Shown piece after piece: positions 63,094-64,000 of a DNA stretch of 64,000 bases; the first letter of the stretch is position 1; each line of letters starts with the position of its first letter. The notes below the pieces were generated by a model that was not told the origin of the DNA, ran no database searches, and was given only the letters and a program-made list of their open reading frames with translations. Source of the DNA: Leptospira wolbachii serovar Codice str. CDC (GTDB taxonomy: Bacteria; Spirochaetota; Leptospiria; Leptospirales; Leptospiraceae). The stretch spans positions 2,434,001 to 2,498,000 of the forward strand of contig NZ_AOGZ02000014.1 of NCBI RefSeq assembly GCF_000332515.2, in the 5' to 3' direction. Both the position numbers and the translations under genes were made by a program.

Positions 63094-63516
63094 TTATAGT
63101 TCATTCATTACAAAGTTTTCGCAGTAATTTCGAATCTCTTCTCTTGTTTCTGCGAATGCTTTTTTTATTTCTTCTTCTGATCCAACCTTTTTGGATGGGT
63201 CAGTAAAGTTATGGTGGAATCGTTTCGCATTTGTTGGGAAATAGGGACAGTTTTCTTTTGCGTGATCGCAAACTGTAATCAGAAAATCAAACTGGATATC
63301 TTTGTATTCATTAATATGATTGGAGGTGTGATGAGAAATATCAATGCCTGCTTCTTTCATTGTCGCTATGGCTTTCGGATTCACACCATGAGTTTCGATT
63401 CCCGCACTATAAACACTGGCTTTGTCTTTTGCAAAAAATCGCATCCAACCTTCGGCGATTTGGCTTCTACAACTATTCCCGGTGCACAGGATTAAAATAT
63501 TTTTTGGATTACTCAC
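63094..63516 (-). CDS. arsC: Arsenate reductase, thioredoxin-coupled (LMW-PTP fold)
   Basis: The GTG at 63516 follows GGGGAG by about 7 bases and gives 140 residues starting SNPKNILILCTGNSC; the longer frame is discarded because it overlaps arsR. CTGNSCR (Cys11-Arg17) is the CX5R phosphatase loop, and Cys83 and Cys90 in VCDHAKENCP complete the disulfide relay, as in Staphylococcus ArsC. It reduces arsenate to arsenite for export by ACR3. It overlaps arsR by 8 bases. Confidence 0.94.
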   Translation of the reverse strand: MSNPKNILILCTGNSCRSQIAEGWMRFFAKDKASVYSAGIETHGVNPKAIATMKEAGIDISHHTSNHINEYKDIQFDFLITVCDHAKENCPYFPTNAKRFHHNFTDPSKKVGSEEEIKKAFAETREEIRNYCENFVMNEL

Positions 63517-63856
63517 AACAGCTCCCCGTTTTCTTAGTTTTAAATTTTTGAATGAATTCAATATGTTCCGCAAATTCGTTATAGGCCTTGGAAAAATTTT
63601 CCCAATGAATACAATAACAAGAGGATGTTCCTTCCACCTCGCCCTTTACAAGCCCTCCCTCTTTTAATTCCTTTAAGTGTTGTGAAACGGTGGACTGGGC
63701 CAGCGGTAGGATCTCTACGATCTCTCCACAAACACACGTTTGTCGACTCGCCAATACTTCTAAAATGGCAAGCCTTGCGGGGTGGGAGAGTAGTTTGGTA
63801 AAAGAAGCAATCCTTTGGACATTCTCCGGAAATTCTGTTTTTTTATTCTGGGCCAT
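63509..63856 (-). CDS. arsR: Arsenical resistance operon repressor
   Basis: A 115-residue ArsR/SmtB winged helix: LLSHPARLAILEVLA, then CVCGEIVEILPLAQSTVSQHLKELKEGGLV. Cys41 and Cys43 in CVCGE precede the recognition helix and form the As(III) site together with a possible third Cys in the SSCYC segment. Arsenite binding releases DNA. It is first in the arsenic operon, and a 10-bp palindrome lies 1 base before its ATG, over the promoter. No Shine-Dalgarno is visible upstream. Confidence 0.92.
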   Translation of the reverse strand: MAQNKKTEFPENVQRIASFTKLLSHPARLAILEVLASRQTCVCGEIVEILPLAQSTVSQHLKELKEGGLVKGEVEGTSSCYCIHWENFSKAYNEFAEHIEFIQKFKTKKTGSCCE

Positions 63857-63857
63857 A

Positions 63858-63903
63858 GTTTATCGTAAATATACGATAAACGGATTCGACCAACTTCCGT
63901 CAA
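63858..63903 (-). promoter_or_regulatory. arsR operator and promoter
   Basis: GTTTATCGTA (63858-63867) and TACGATAAAC (63872-63881) form a perfect 10-bp inverted repeat with a 4-base spacer. On the minus strand TTGACG (63903-63898) and TTTATC (63880-63875) are spaced 17 bases apart, so the -10 box lies in the operator. Repressor binding would block RNA polymerase. The predicted 5' leader is only about 15-20 bases. Confidence 0.7.
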
Positions 63904-64000
63904 GGGGAAATTGGGATTTTTTGAATTTGGGTTTTAAACTTTTTTTGGTTCTTAAAAAGGAAGTGTCTGGTTAGAGTCCAGAGCTATCAGGAATGACCAC

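Noticed and set aside
63690..63974. Plus-strand frame over arsR and its operator
   Set aside because: Shadow of arsR; it runs through the operator and promoter.
1..64000. CRISPR array, tRNA, rRNA or insertion sequence
   Set aside because: No regularly spaced direct repeats, no recognisable tRNA arms or rRNA segments and no transposase-like protein were seen on reading both strands; short tRNAs could be missed by eye.

Overview
The window looks like a chromosomal segment of a spirochaete of the genus Leptospira, probably a saprophytic or environmental lineage. The evidence is an AT-rich sequence with dense coding, many secreted lipoproteins whose signal peptides end in relaxed spirochaete-type lipoboxes (for example FSC, LNC, FLC, VSC, NGC before the mature Cys), many histidine-kinase/PAS/GAF/cyclase signalling proteins, and a eukaryote-like NADP isocitrate dehydrogenase. 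The genus call is an inference from gene content; no rRNA, tRNA, CRISPR array or insertion sequence was found.

Positions 1-31.8 kb are mostly core-like. They hold the 3' end of lpdA, two alpha/beta hydrolases, an SMR-like membrane protein, a sulfatase-fold lipoprotein, a 1409-residue Calx-beta-like repeat lipoprotein, a CoA transferase, a YhaO/YhaN-type nuclease-ATPase pair, tpx, a fatty-acid desaturase, a histidine kinase and rsgA. A three-gene lipoprotein operon follows (FecR domain, PEGA domain, then TPR plus propeller-like), and then trmB, an MBL-fold hydrolase, icd and a class III nucleotide cyclase.

Positions 31.8-44.4 kb are accessory and poorly recognisable. A tight minus-strand run of seven genes (39973 down to 32809) contains a giant lipoprotein with an HExxH...E metallopeptidase signature, small lipoproteins and membrane proteins. 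Its first gene has an in-frame TGA in the signal peptide, and another member is split by a -1 frameshift exactly at an A_AAA_AAG heptamer. Small orphan genes and gene remnants follow (YcxB-like, GAF, a truncated YiiX-like hydrolase, an ArsR-AHSA1 pair, DUF4180).

Positions 44.4-51.9 kb are a heavy-metal efflux operon: small secreted protein, CzcC-like, CzcA-like, P1B-ATPase and CzcN-like methyltransferase. It has no CzcB adaptor gene. Positions 52-57.5 kb hold an SDR, a lipoprotein hydrolase, an acyl-CoA dehydrogenase and a YHYH - MORN-like - SCO1 lipoprotein operon. Positions 57.5-64 kb hold a GC-rich structured intergenic element, a multi-PAS protein with a phosphoacceptor-like helix but no ATPase domain, an old-yellow-enzyme family oxidoreductase and a minus-strand arsenic operon (arsR-arsC-DUF6428-acr3) whose palindromic operator sits on the promoter and abuts the arsR start codon.

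All functional calls come from reading motifs by eye. Family names are from memory, with no searches run.
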